A stretch of 31,227 bases of DNA from CAVWDI01 sp046259385. Its GTDB lineage: Bacteria > Chloroflexota > Anaerolineae > Anaerolineales > UBA4823. The notes under the pieces were generated by a model that was not told where the DNA came from, did not search any database, and worked only from the letters and a program-made list of their open reading frames with translations. Shown one piece after another: positions 16,701 to 25,296 of this stretch. The position numbers were made by a program, and so were the translations under genes. Location: the NCBI GenBank assembly GCA_046259385.1, contig JBJYWI010000160.1, forward strand, positions 1 to 31,227. The letters are read 5' to 3'. Each line of letters starts with the position of its first letter. The first letter of the stretch is position 1.

Positions 16701-17978
16701 TCAATTTGACAGCATCCCTTCAAGCGTTCCCAACATTCCATCCAGGATTGATAACACCTGCTTGGCTTCCTGTTTCTGGATAATTAACGGCGGCAGCACC
16801 TGGACAACCGAAGGGTCGTTCCCGGCAAACACCAGCAGCAAACCGGCTTCAAATCCCAGGCGGGTCATCAAGGGACCCAGGTTGGGGTCAACCAGTTTGA
16901 TCCCCATCATCAATCCCCGCTGGCGAGTCTCCGCCAGTATTCTGGGGTAGTTGTCTCTCAAGCTGTCAAATCCGCGCTCAAATTCAGATGCTATTTCCAG
17001 CACATGCTCCAGGAAGCCTGGTTCCTCCAGGATATCCAGAACCTGCAGGGCGGCGGAACACCCCACCTCCGCCCCGCCAAAGGTGGAAATGTGGATGAAC
17101 GGGTTTTCATGCATAAAAGGGTGCAGGTGCTCCCGGTATAGAGTTGCTGTTATTGGGTACATTCCACCGGAAAGCCCCTTGCCGGTGACGATGATATCCG
17201 GGATAACCCCGTAGGTATCGATGCCCCACACCTCCCCGCAGCGACCGAGCCCGGTCTGGACCTCATCCTGGATCATCACCGCCTCAAACCGGTCGCACAG
17301 GTCCCGGACCTGCGAGAAGAAATCATCCGGCGGGATCACAATCCCGGAGGTGGCGGGCACTGTCTCAAAAATCACCGCTGCCGTCTCAACGTCCATCTCC
17401 CGTTCAAGCGCTTCCGCATCCCCGAAAGGGACCTGCACAAAACCGGGCGCTAGGGGACCGAACGGCTCCCGCCACTGCTCGTCGCCGGCAGCCAGCGCCA
17501 GCCCGGTATGCCCGTGGTAGCCGCCCAGGGCGGAGATCACTTTCGGCCGACGGGTATGCGCCCGGGCAAGCTTGATTGCCATATCGATCGCTTCCCCACC
17601 CGAAACGCCGAATATCACCCGGTTGATGTCCCCCCTGCAGATACCAGCCAGCCGTTCCCCCAGTAACCCCCGGGCTTCACTGACCAGGTGGTGGTTGCCG
17701 ATATCCAGCTCAGCCAGCGCCCTTTCCAGCGCTTTGACCACCCTGAGATTGCGGTGCCCAAGGTTGAAAACCCCGCCGTTGCTATGGCAGTTAATCAGGC
17801 GCTTTCCATCCAGGTCCCACAGGTAAATGCCCTCCCGCTTACCGGCAATAAAATCGATTCCTGCGTTCCTGAAAAACTCAACCTTGCCGCTCGACACATA
17901 CTCTTCAAACCTTTTGTTGATCGCTTCCCGGTTATCCTGCCCGATGACTGCCATTTTTACCCTTCGTATGCGATTCAT
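16701..17978 (-). CDS. Class III PLP-dependent aminotransferase
   Basis: A 425-residue fold-type I aminotransferase of the ornithine/acetylornithine/GABA/glutamate-semialdehyde class. Motifs seen are SNGGVFNLGHRN near the N-terminus, GVSGGEAIDMAIKLAR (cofactor phosphate binding), YHGHTG, MIQDEVQTGLGR (the Asp that contacts the pyridine nitrogen) and TGKGLSGGM, in which Lys267 forms the Schiff base. The substrate cannot be set; it is not an obvious ArgD, although argG and argH are 10 kb away. The start may be ATG 17978 or ATG 17954 (residue 9). The latter has AAGGG close by and the former a distant GAGG. It is the last member of the tight five-gene block starting at plsC, which suggests that its substrate belongs to a pathway with the kinase-like protein just upstream. 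Confidence 0.93.
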   Translation of the reverse strand: MNRIRRVKMAVIGQDNREAINKRFEEYVSSGKVEFFRNAGIDFIAGKREGIYLWDLDGKRLINCHSNGGVFNLGHRNLRVVKALERALAELDIGNHHLVSEARGLLGERLAGICRGDINRVIFGVSGGEAIDMAIKLARAHTRRPKVISALGGYHGHTGLALAAGDEQWREPFGPLAPGFVQVPFGDAEALEREMDVETAAVIFETVPATSGIVIPPDDFFSQVRDLCDRFEAVMIQDEVQTGLGRCGEVWGIDTYGVIPDIIVTGKGLSGGMYPITATLYREHLHPFMHENPFIHISTFGGAEVGCSAALQVLDILEEPGFLEHVLEIASEFERGFDSLRDNYPRILAETRQRGLMMGIKLVDPNLGPLMTRLGFEAGLLLVFAGNDPSVVQVLPPLIIQKQEAKQVLSILDGMLGTLEGMLSN

Positions 17979-17998
17979 AAAAAACTTCTGCCTCGACG

Positions 17999-19006
17999 TT
18001 ACCGTTTGATTTTCGGTGGTATCGGATAGCGGTATTCCTTATGTAAAATGTCCCGGTAAAGCCAGCGGTCAAGTCTGCGCATATTGAGGTATAACCACCA
18101 GATAAATGCATCCTCGCGGTAAAACGAACGCAACTCATTTTCTTCGATGGGCTCGATTCCAAATTCAGCGCATTCGCTGTCAAAGAAATCATTGGCAACA
18201 CTCACCAAACTCGGAATAAGCTCGGGACGCTGCTCCTTGTAAAAGTTAGCCAGCAGGTCAACCGCCACTTGCCGGAAGTCGTAGTACCGGTCCGTCACCT
18301 CCTGCAGGAAGAACACCCTCAAAATCCAGGCGAGCATCGACGGCGCGGCGCGCAGGAAAAGTTCAGTGTCCAACTGCTCTACCCCATTCGTGCGCAGCAA
18401 GGGTGTGCTGGTGTCAACATAACTAAGGCGGCAGTCCGGGCGGATTTCCGGATTTTTTGAGTCAAAATCTTCGATCACCCAGTTTGAAATCTGCCCGTCG
18501 ATTCCGACATCCCAGTCGCTTTCACTGTTATTGAAATCCCATACTTTCTTGAGCTCGTTCAGGGTTCGTTTAAGAAGCATCCATACCATCTCTGCAGGGA
18601 TCATGTGGATAACCTGGTTGCCGATTGTTGACGGCTTGAATTTCTCCTGGATGATGAAAAAAACCGGCCTTCCCATTCTTGATTCAAACACCGCATAACC
18701 GTTTAGAGGCATATTAATCCCGATATCCCCCTCCAACTTGCGGTTATATTCAATGAACGTCTCCAGATAACCCCCAATCTCTTCCCAGGTTTCAAAAATC
18801 GGCATCATCTTGAACGCAAGCCCCTGCATATTCTGCTCTTTAATTTCAACAACGATGCTCATCTCCCCGTATCCCAGCACCCGGCAGGGTATCCGGCAGC
18901 CCTCCGGGTTCTTCAGGTCAAATTCACGTTCAAACTGCTTAAGCATTTCAAAATCGACATCGTACCCGGGTGGATTCTGCAAAATTTCGCCTCCAATTCC
19001 GTTCAT
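17999..19006 (-). CDS. Kinase-like fold protein of unknown function (DUF6206-like)
   Basis: A 335-residue soluble protein. The start at 19006 is fixed by an AGGAGG eight bases upstream; a longer frame to 19120 would overlap the preceding gene. I read kinase-like landmarks: a glycine-rich turn (LGYGEMSIVVEI, residues 44-55), Lys66 in LAFKMM, a catalytic-loop-like Asp170-x4-Asn175 in VGIDGQISNWVI, and Asp198 in SYVDTSTPLL in the place of the DFG aspartate. This order resembles aminoglycoside phosphotransferase or Fam20-like folds, in which the HRD histidine is also variable. I believe similar proteins are filed as DUF6206, but I cannot verify that. If active it may phosphorylate a small molecule used by the adjacent aminotransferase. 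A pseudokinase is the alternative. Confidence 0.7.
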   Translation of the reverse strand: MNGIGGEILQNPPGYDVDFEMLKQFEREFDLKNPEGCRIPCRVLGYGEMSIVVEIKEQNMQGLAFKMMPIFETWEEIGGYLETFIEYNRKLEGDIGINMPLNGYAVFESRMGRPVFFIIQEKFKPSTIGNQVIHMIPAEMVWMLLKRTLNELKKVWDFNNSESDWDVGIDGQISNWVIEDFDSKNPEIRPDCRLSYVDTSTPLLRTNGVEQLDTELFLRAAPSMLAWILRVFFLQEVTDRYYDFRQVAVDLLANFYKEQRPELIPSLVSVANDFFDSECAEFGIEPIEENELRSFYREDAFIWWLYLNMRRLDRWLYRDILHKEYRYPIPPKIKR

Positions 19007-19058
19007 ACTCGCCGCCTCCTTTTCGCTGTAATCAACACAACAGCTTGTTCGCTTCTTT

Positions 19059-19760
19059 TTAAAAGTTCCAGATATCGCTGAATTCCGGACAACCGCCCCA
19101 GTAAATACACCAACCTGCAATCAACAGCAACGCTAACAGGCAGCTGATGAAGTAGAAGGAAGTTAATGGCCCAGTTTTCAGTTTATCCCTGCCCCAAATC
19201 AAAATTACCAGCGGGATTATGATTGTGAAAGGGATTCCCAATGGAGCAGTCCCGGCTTCAATCACAATCGCAAAAAGCGTCAAACCGTGCATAACCCCTG
19301 CTGGTACGATCCATCCCCATGAAACCTGCTCTTGTCCCTGCTTTTGCCTCCATTCCACATAGACAAGAAAGGCAGCCAGGCCAAAAATTCCCAGGTGCCA
19401 CAGGTAGTGGCTGAGAACCTCATCATAGAATTCAGTCAGGATATAAGCATCCCCGTGGCTGATTTCTTCGAGCAGGTGCCCGATCGAGTTAGCGGACAGG
19501 TGCATCCCTTGTCCTTCCGCCCACACCCCCGCCAGCAGTACAAAAACCAGGCTTTCCGCTAACGGCGCCTTTTCACCCGATGCGTACCAGAACAGCAGCC
19601 AGTACAGGGGCAGCAGGACCAGCGGGGTCAGGATATCCAGCGCATCCCCCTGGCTCATCAAGGGAATTATCCGGCAGTTATCCCACAGAAACGCCGGCAG
19701 AATCAGAAAGAGCAGAAAGAGGATTGAAAATAAGAGGATCAATCGCGGCAACCTGTTCAT
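19059..19760 (-). CDS. Polytopic membrane protein, function unknown
   Basis: About 233 residues with six to seven hydrophobic helices and no recognised family. The start is taken as ATG 19760, not the TTG one codon upstream, because AAGGTGG lies just ahead. The middle holds an unusual polar cluster in otherwise membrane-rich sequence: AEGQGMHLSANSIGHLL and DEVLSHYLWHLG. This gives several His plus Glu/Asp residues that could form a metal site or proton path. That pattern recalls membrane hydroxylase or desaturase-like and CPBP-like proteins, but spacing does not match either well. It lies 38 bases after the M28 peptidase and 52 bases before the kinase-like gene, in the middle of the five-gene block. 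Confidence 0.75.
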   Translation of the reverse strand: MNRLPRLILLFSILFLLFLILPAFLWDNCRIIPLMSQGDALDILTPLVLLPLYWLLFWYASGEKAPLAESLVFVLLAGVWAEGQGMHLSANSIGHLLEEISHGDAYILTEFYDEVLSHYLWHLGIFGLAAFLVYVEWRQKQGQEQVSWGWIVPAGVMHGLTLFAIVIEAGTAPLGIPFTIIIPLVILIWGRDKLKTGPLTSFYFISCLLALLLIAGWCIYWGGCPEFSDIWNF

Positions 19761-19798
19761 CAACCACCACCTTATTTATCTGCAATTTTAAAAGTGTC

Positions 19799-21550
19799 CT
19801 AATATTTCGAATTCCCTGAAGTTAAATCTTCCATCTTCTTTCCAGGTGGATTCACCACCAGCGTCAAACCCGCTGCCAGCACGGCTGTTCCAGCCAACAT
19901 TGCCTGGAAACTGAACATCCCGGACGAGATAACGTTCAGAAACATCCACAGGAACACCCACCCGTAGCGCAGGATCAACCAGCCGAAGGAGTAAATCAGC
20001 ATGTACAGCATCAGCCCGCCCAGGATCAGGAAAAGGATGTCCAGCAGCCTGCCCGCCCCCTTTCGCCCCCGGATCAACAACCAGAACAACACCGGGACCA
20101 TGAATAATAACGAGAAGGGGTTGGCGATCAGGATAGAAATCCCGACCAGTCCGATCACCAGGAAGGCGAAGCTGCGGTAATCCACCCATTCCAGGGATAC
20201 CTTTTCGCCGACAAACTTCTGCACAAGCCAGCGCCCGGCTGCCAGGAATAGCGCCAACCCGATTAAAAACAGGAACACCGCCAGCCAATCTGGATTGAGC
20301 ATTTCCGGGTCCTTGGTGGTCGCGGGGTAGAGGTGGTACTCAACCAATATTCCAACTTCGACAAACAGGTACAGCAGCAAGACCGAAGCGACCAGCGGCA
20401 GCCAAAGTCCCAAAAAATGTGGTACGGCTCCTTTCCAGGCATTTATCTTCTCTTCAAATTTTCTCCCCCCGCTGAAATAGCTCACCGCGAAGAACAACCC
20501 TGTAAATACAATAAAAATCAGGTGGAGCGGCAGTCCGCGCAGGGCGCTCTCGCTGTTTTCAAAATACAGGTAGGGACCGGACTCCTCTGGAAAATCCTCC
20601 ATCGATAGGAGCTGCCGGATCCAGACCTCGCTCAGCAAGCCGGATTGTTCCATTGCTTCTGGGGACTGGTTTTCCATGTTATCGTCCGGATCGTGCCAGA
20701 GCCTGTAATGCTCATCCCCTATTTCGGATGGGTATCCCGCGCTGAATCCGAGCGCAGGCACGCCCGCCGCCACCATTGGTCCCTGGTCGGTTAGCGAGAT
20801 CGGCACCGCCTGGTCAAGCGCCTGGTCTACAGGCGTCTTAATCACGACCTCCCACAAACCGCCCACATCCCGGGCGGCTTCTTTGATCATCAGCGAGATC
20901 CAGATCGGGCTGTAACCGCTGAACTGCCCGACTGACTCCAGGATCATTTTGTCGTAGTAATACCGCCCCAGGTTATCCAGGGACAAGCCAGCGATGATAT
21001 TACCCGGGTTGGGATGGGTCTGGATGTAGCGCCGGCTGCCGATCATGCCGTATTCCTCGGCGTCGTCCACAACAAAGACCAGCGTGTATCTTGGAGGTTC
21101 TTCAGCCCCGAAAATCTCCGCCAGGTGCAGCAGGATCGCCACCCCGGAACCGTCGTTATCGGCTCCCTCGATTGTGGTCGGCGCGATGTCATGATGCGCC
21201 ACGACCAGTATTTCCCGTTCATCCACTGTGTCCACACCAGGAAGCCGGCAGACAACGTTTCGAAGTTGGACCGGTTTGCTGTAGTTGATGACCTCCCAAT
21301 CGTCAAACTCGCAGTTCCAGCCATATCCTTCAAGCTGCTGGCGAAGCCATTCGGTCCCCAGACGGCTCTGCTCCGTACCGCTGACCCGACGGGTAAATGT
21401 CGTTACAAATTCCTCTTCCAGCTCATAAGCATTCTCTCCGGAGAACCGCAGCACTGAAGGGTCAAAGGACAGTTCCATCTGCGGCACGGGCGCGCAGGCA
21501 ACAAGTACAATTACAACCAACAACATGGACAGTATCCGTATCGTACGCAT
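19799..21550 (-). CDS. M28 family zinc aminopeptidase lipoprotein with polytopic membrane tail
   Basis: A 583-residue protein. A lipobox (LVAC, Cys19) ends the signal peptide. The peptidase domain spans ~40-310 and has the cocatalytic zinc ligands of M28: His119-x-Asp121 in VAHHD, the bridging Asp131 in GADNDGSG, the catalytic Glu165 and ligand Glu166 in DDAEEYGMIGS, Asp192 in LSLDNLG, and a late His in LWHDPDDN. From ~345 to ~575 it has about eight membrane helices. This layout, external zinc peptidase followed by a membrane domain, resembles Fxna/ERMP1-like M28 enzymes. The lipobox could be incidental, with the signal acting as a membrane anchor. AGGAGGAGAAGG precedes the ATG. It is 33 bases after plsC and 38 before the next gene. 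Confidence 0.93.
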   Translation of the reverse strand: MRTIRILSMLLVVIVLVACAPVPQMELSFDPSVLRFSGENAYELEEEFVTTFTRRVSGTEQSRLGTEWLRQQLEGYGWNCEFDDWEVINYSKPVQLRNVVCRLPGVDTVDEREILVVAHHDIAPTTIEGADNDGSGVAILLHLAEIFGAEEPPRYTLVFVVDDAEEYGMIGSRRYIQTHPNPGNIIAGLSLDNLGRYYYDKMILESVGQFSGYSPIWISLMIKEAARDVGGLWEVVIKTPVDQALDQAVPISLTDQGPMVAAGVPALGFSAGYPSEIGDEHYRLWHDPDDNMENQSPEAMEQSGLLSEVWIRQLLSMEDFPEESGPYLYFENSESALRGLPLHLIFIVFTGLFFAVSYFSGGRKFEEKINAWKGAVPHFLGLWLPLVASVLLLYLFVEVGILVEYHLYPATTKDPEMLNPDWLAVFLFLIGLALFLAAGRWLVQKFVGEKVSLEWVDYRSFAFLVIGLVGISILIANPFSLLFMVPVLFWLLIRGRKGAGRLLDILFLILGGLMLYMLIYSFGWLILRYGWVFLWMFLNVISSGMFSFQAMLAGTAVLAAGLTLVVNPPGKKMEDLTSGNSKY

Positions 21551-21583
21551 CCTTCTCCTCCTTTAATATTGAGACCGCGGATA

Positions 21584-22276
21584 TTAATTTTCCATTTTTA
21601 GGGTTTTTTCCAACCCCTGGTGAAGTGACTCTTCAGCCGACTGTACCAGGTTCCGGATCGCTTCCATAATATCCTCGGTCACTTCTCTCAAATTGCGGTA
21701 ATTCCGCTCTCTATGATTCAATCTCTCCAAATTACGCGCTTTTCCCACCTGGATATAGCACCTGCCTCCAAGCTGCCACCGCCCTGAACTGACCCAACCT
21801 TCCCTTCTCAGCCGGATCATCCTGGTGAACTGACTAGGGACATAAAAACCTACCGGAACAAGCGGCGCGCCGCTCTCCTGCGCCAGCAGCGCCGCCCCGA
21901 TCCCGCCGCGCAAAATCTCGCCTCCGTGGTTCAGGCGCCCCTCCGGGAAAATCGCCACGGTATAGCCCTGCGATAGTTTCTCGCACGCTTGTTTTATCGC
22001 CCGGCGGCCTTTACCGGCACTGACCGGGATCTGATCCGATAACCGCAGAAGTGTGCCGAAGAAAGGGATTTGAAATACAGTTTCCTGGATAAAAAAATAG
22101 ACTTTTTCCTGGACGATAAACGGCAGGAAGAAGCCATCGGTCGCGTTCGGGTGGTTTGCGACGAGAATCTTGGGGCCGGATACGATATTTTCACGCCCCT
22201 GGATTTCAAATCCTTTCACGCAAAATTTTGTGTACAACCACGGTATCCCTTTGGTGAATTCGTACCAGAAATCCAT
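21584..22276 (-). CDS. 1-acyl-sn-glycerol-3-phosphate acyltransferase family (PlsC-like)
   Basis: A 230-residue acyltransferase with the two catalytic boxes: NHPNATD (the H-x4-D motif, His42 and Asp47) and FPEGRLNHGG (acceptor phosphate binding). ATG 22276 is preferred over the TTG two codons upstream because GAGG lies seven bases ahead. Family members transfer an acyl chain to lysophosphatidate, but many PlsC-like proteins near biosynthetic genes act on other amphipathic acceptors. It opens the compact five-gene block, with gaps of 33, 38, 52 and 20 bases, that ends in the aminotransferase. Three phased direct repeats lie 55-93 bases upstream. A housekeeping role in phosphatidate synthesis cannot be excluded. 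Confidence 0.93.
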   Translation of the reverse strand: MDFWYEFTKGIPWLYTKFCVKGFEIQGRENIVSGPKILVANHPNATDGFFLPFIVQEKVYFFIQETVFQIPFFGTLLRLSDQIPVSAGKGRRAIKQACEKLSQGYTVAIFPEGRLNHGGEILRGGIGAALLAQESGAPLVPVGFYVPSQFTRMIRLRREGWVSSGRWQLGGRCYIQVGKARNLERLNHRERNYRNLREVTEDIMEAIRNLVQSAEESLHQGLEKTLKMEN

Positions 22277-22330
22277 AATCAAACCTCACTTTCGTAAATA
22301 TTCAACGCTATCCCATATTATGAAAACCAG

Positions 22331-22369
22331 ACTGCCAAAACAAGAGGTTCGACTGCCAAAAACTGCCAA
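22331..22369. repeat. Three helically phased ACTGCCAA direct repeats upstream of the plsC block
   Basis: The octamer ACTGCCAA occurs at 22331, 22352 and 22362, giving start-to-start spacings of 21 and 10 bases, close to two and one turns of the helix. The first two copies match over 11 bases (GACTGCCAAAA). On the transcribed (minus) strand they read TTGGCAGT and lie 55-93 bases ahead of the plsC ATG. This is a likely place for activator or repressor binding; the regulator is not known. Confidence 0.55.
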
Positions 22370-22469
22370 CTTTTTCACCCTCCCGGATTAAACAAAATAA
22401 AAATACCCAAATTACCCGTGTTTACGGGCTTATGCAGGTACTGGTGTGGTTCTGCTTGGCCTTTTGCGG

Positions 22470-24305
22470 TCAGGTTAATGCCGCTTCCATCTCATTCAGG
22501 ATGCGCGCCAGAGAACGAACTGCAGACCGCCTGGTTCTGTTGAAAGTCCCTTCCGAAATATAGAGCTGTGCCATGATGTCGCGGTTTAATCTATCTTCCA
22601 GGTATGCCCCGTGTAAGATCATATAAGGGTACCACTCTCGCCCAACCGGTTGGGATGGCTTTCCGTCTTCCGGCCGGAGTTTATCCACTGCATCCACCAG
22701 GACGCTATTGAGCGCTTTCCCTCTTTCAAAATAAGTTACCTGCTCAGGGGGCATACAATCTGCGACAAGCTTCAATTTCACCAGGCTTGAATCACCCAGG
22801 TAGCCGTAATCATTTATATGCCTCAGAGCTTCTTCCACCTCTTTCACAGTAATTTGGTGTTTTTTGGGAACAGGTTTGTGCTTTATTGGTGCAGTTCCGT
22901 CAGCCGTCGCCTTGAAATATTCGGCATCCCTCGCAGCGCTGCTGATCATTTCCGCAACCTGGTCGCTCGGGTAAAGAAGTTTTCCCGCTTCAGTATGGGA
23001 ATAATTCACACCGTTGACCGGCCTGCCCAGGATAATCGCCCCTATCTGGATAGTCTCAGCGTACAGCGGGAGGAGCAATGCGGCATCATCAAGGGGAATC
23101 CGCATGGAATCTGGCTCCAGGTGAACTAAATCATCGGCTTGCAGCTCGGAGATTGTGATTTCTCCAGGCTCATTATCCCAATGGCAGCTGCTCAGAATTT
23201 CCGGTTTCCCTCCGCTAAAAACCATGATTAAACCGTAGGTTGCCCGTACTGAATTGCACACGCTATCTAACCACAATGCCAGGAATTCTTCCAATCCTGA
23301 ATCCAAGGTTGGATCAGCCATTTTTCGGAGTTCAGCTTTCAGGTTTCGATAGTCCTGGCTGAACAGGCTGAAATCAAGCCTTCGCCGGGAAAAGTCGAGT
23401 ATTGAATGGCTGATAATAGCAAGCAGCATAACAAATAAATAGACTGCCGGAGGCGTCCCAAACAACTCCCCGAAAATCCAGGCTATCAGAAGATAGAAAA
23501 AGGTTATAAGGGAAATCGAAATCACACTGAACAGGAAATCGCGCCGGATAGTCCTGCTCTCAACGAGGGCGCTGTAGCCCGCCACTCCGTAACCTATCAT
23601 TACAACAGCTGTTCCCAGGCTAAATGACAGGACTACCCTCGGGATAGATAACTCAAAGATTGGCGCAGCCAGCGAAAACAAAGGGACTAAACCAGCGATC
23701 ATTGTTGCATATCCAAGTGAAAGAAACTGTTTACGGGGCGCTCCGGGAGACGCCCTGTTAGCAGAATTAAACAAGTTGTACAGATTAACCACAATGCACA
23801 AAAGTAGCAGGGCAATGTAAGCGAAGAAAAACCCGCCTGGTTTTAATGTATTGAGAAACAATGGATCACCAGACGCAGAATCGATCAGCAATTTTGTTCT
23901 AGTAAGCAGAATAATTGCGGATACTGCGCAGGCATATCCGAAAATCACCCAGGCGAGCCGGATATAGTCCATCCTTCCAGGGCGCATTAATGTTGTCGCA
24001 TGCAGCCAGAATGCGACTGTAGGGATCATAAGCCAGCCCTGGAGCCATCCGACCCAGCCCAGATCATATATTTTTGAAGTCCAGAATGGCACCAGGAACT
24101 GGATCCATTCGGGCGATTCCGGACCTATCGGTGGTGGAATTAACGCTAGGAGTGTATTGAGAAATAGCCCTGCCCCTGACCACAATGTCAGTCCGGTCAG
24201 CCAGGCGACCGGACTGCGCGGGCTTCGGCTGACCACATAAATGCCCAGCCAGACCGCAGCGCCTAGGAAAATATAATTTGCTAGAACAGTGATCGTGGTC
24301 AGCAT
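22470..24305 (-). CDS. Membrane sensor protein with GAF-like region and C-terminal helix-turn-helix
   Basis: A 611-residue protein. Residues 1-~300 contain about eight hydrophobic helices of the kind found as sensor input in bacterial 7TM histidine kinases. Residues ~320-470 look GAF-like (SVRATYGLIMVFSGG and IQIGAIILGRPV). There is no kinase HisKA or HATPase motif. The C-terminal ~110 residues are helical and end in AQLYISEGTFNRTRRSAVRSLARIL, which reads as a sigma-region-4-like helix-turn-helix. The protein could thus be a one-component, membrane-tethered transcription regulator, but DNA binding is inferred from this motif only. It is 193 bases upstream of plsC on the same strand, and the phased repeats lie between them. 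Confidence 0.7.
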   Translation of the reverse strand: MLTTITVLANYIFLGAAVWLGIYVVSRSPRSPVAWLTGLTLWSGAGLFLNTLLALIPPPIGPESPEWIQFLVPFWTSKIYDLGWVGWLQGWLMIPTVAFWLHATTLMRPGRMDYIRLAWVIFGYACAVSAIILLTRTKLLIDSASGDPLFLNTLKPGGFFFAYIALLLLCIVVNLYNLFNSANRASPGAPRKQFLSLGYATMIAGLVPLFSLAAPIFELSIPRVVLSFSLGTAVVMIGYGVAGYSALVESRTIRRDFLFSVISISLITFFYLLIAWIFGELFGTPPAVYLFVMLLAIISHSILDFSRRRLDFSLFSQDYRNLKAELRKMADPTLDSGLEEFLALWLDSVCNSVRATYGLIMVFSGGKPEILSSCHWDNEPGEITISELQADDLVHLEPDSMRIPLDDAALLLPLYAETIQIGAIILGRPVNGVNYSHTEAGKLLYPSDQVAEMISSAARDAEYFKATADGTAPIKHKPVPKKHQITVKEVEEALRHINDYGYLGDSSLVKLKLVADCMPPEQVTYFERGKALNSVLVDAVDKLRPEDGKPSQPVGREWYPYMILHGAYLEDRLNRDIMAQLYISEGTFNRTRRSAVRSLARILNEMEAALT

Positions 24306-24590
24306 TTACACTCGTTCCAGGTGTTTTTAACGGATTAATATCCGGTCAGTATGCTTCAGTTTTTGATGGGAGCAGTATTACTTTTTGCAGGTTACTGGTC
24401 CCCCCACTGAGAGTGGTGTAATCTTCGGTGAATATTAAATTTTATTAATAAATTATACACTTAATGTTTTGTTTGAGCAATTCGGTCAGGAAATGGGCTA
24501 TTACCCCCACAAGGATTTTTACTTGGTCAATAATCCTCTACTGCGCAAGGGGAATTTATCCAAGAAAATGAATTATACTGGTCTGCGATT

Positions 24591-25175
24591 ATGAACGAGC
24601 TGCTCTTGATGTTATCCGGCGGAGACCTGCGCTCCGATGGCCCTTCAAACCTGGTTGCGGAGATTGTGCTCGCCAATCCGGGCTTGCTCCAGGACCTGAT
24701 GGAAGCCCCGCAGGTGAAAGATGAAGTCATCCGTGGCCGGGCAGCGGACTGCCTTGAAAAAATTTCCCGCTCAAAACCGGAGATATTCCGCCCGCATGTT
24801 GATCAGCTTCTCGGCGCTTCCCGGGGTGAATATCTTCCAATGGCGCGCTGGCATTACGCGATGATATTCGGCAATCTAGCGGTTTTCGAAGACCTATCCA
24901 GAGAGCTGGTCGCCGCGCTTGGCGAACTGCTCAATGATGAGAGCGTATTTGTAAAAAGCTGGGCGATTTCAAGTCTGACGATATACGCCCGCATATTCCC
25001 GCTTTTCAATCCAGACATCACCGCCGGCATCCAGGTTCACCAGGACGATGAAAGCGCTGCAATCCGCTCCCGGGTCCGAAATGCCCTTGAATGCCTGCTC
25101 AACCCTGCCAGACCGCTGCCAGAAGGCTGGGTTAAGAGCGAACGGCTATTGGAAAAGTATCCGCAGTTAGCCTGA
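24591..25175 (+). CDS. HEAT-repeat-like protein
   Basis: A 194-residue all-helical protein. Successive helix pairs fit HEAT/armadillo-type repeats: VKDEVIRGRAADCLEKISRS, ARWHYAMIFGNLAVFEDL, DESVFVKSWAISSLTIYARI and DESAAIRSRVRNALECLL. Such proteins act as scaffolds or bind nucleic acid or cofactors; no enzymatic motif is present. There is no ribosome binding site. A TATACT at 24574-24579 would start transcription near 24586, so the mRNA may be leaderless. The YbaK-like gene follows 121 bases later on the same strand. Confidence 0.75.
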   Translation: MNELLLMLSGGDLRSDGPSNLVAEIVLANPGLLQDLMEAPQVKDEVIRGRAADCLEKISRSKPEIFRPHVDQLLGASRGEYLPMARWHYAMIFGNLAVFEDLSRELVAALGELLNDESVFVKSWAISSLTIYARIFPLFNPDITAGIQVHQDDESAAIRSRVRNALECLLNPARPLPEGWVKSERLLEKYPQLA

Positions 25176-25296
25176 ACCAGTCCAGGTTTCAAATCAGCAG
25201 GATATAATCACCGGGAAAACCAGCATGAGAGCACCAAAATGACACCAGATATCCACTCCCAGAATGTTGAAATTTTAGGGAATCTGGGGGCGCTTA

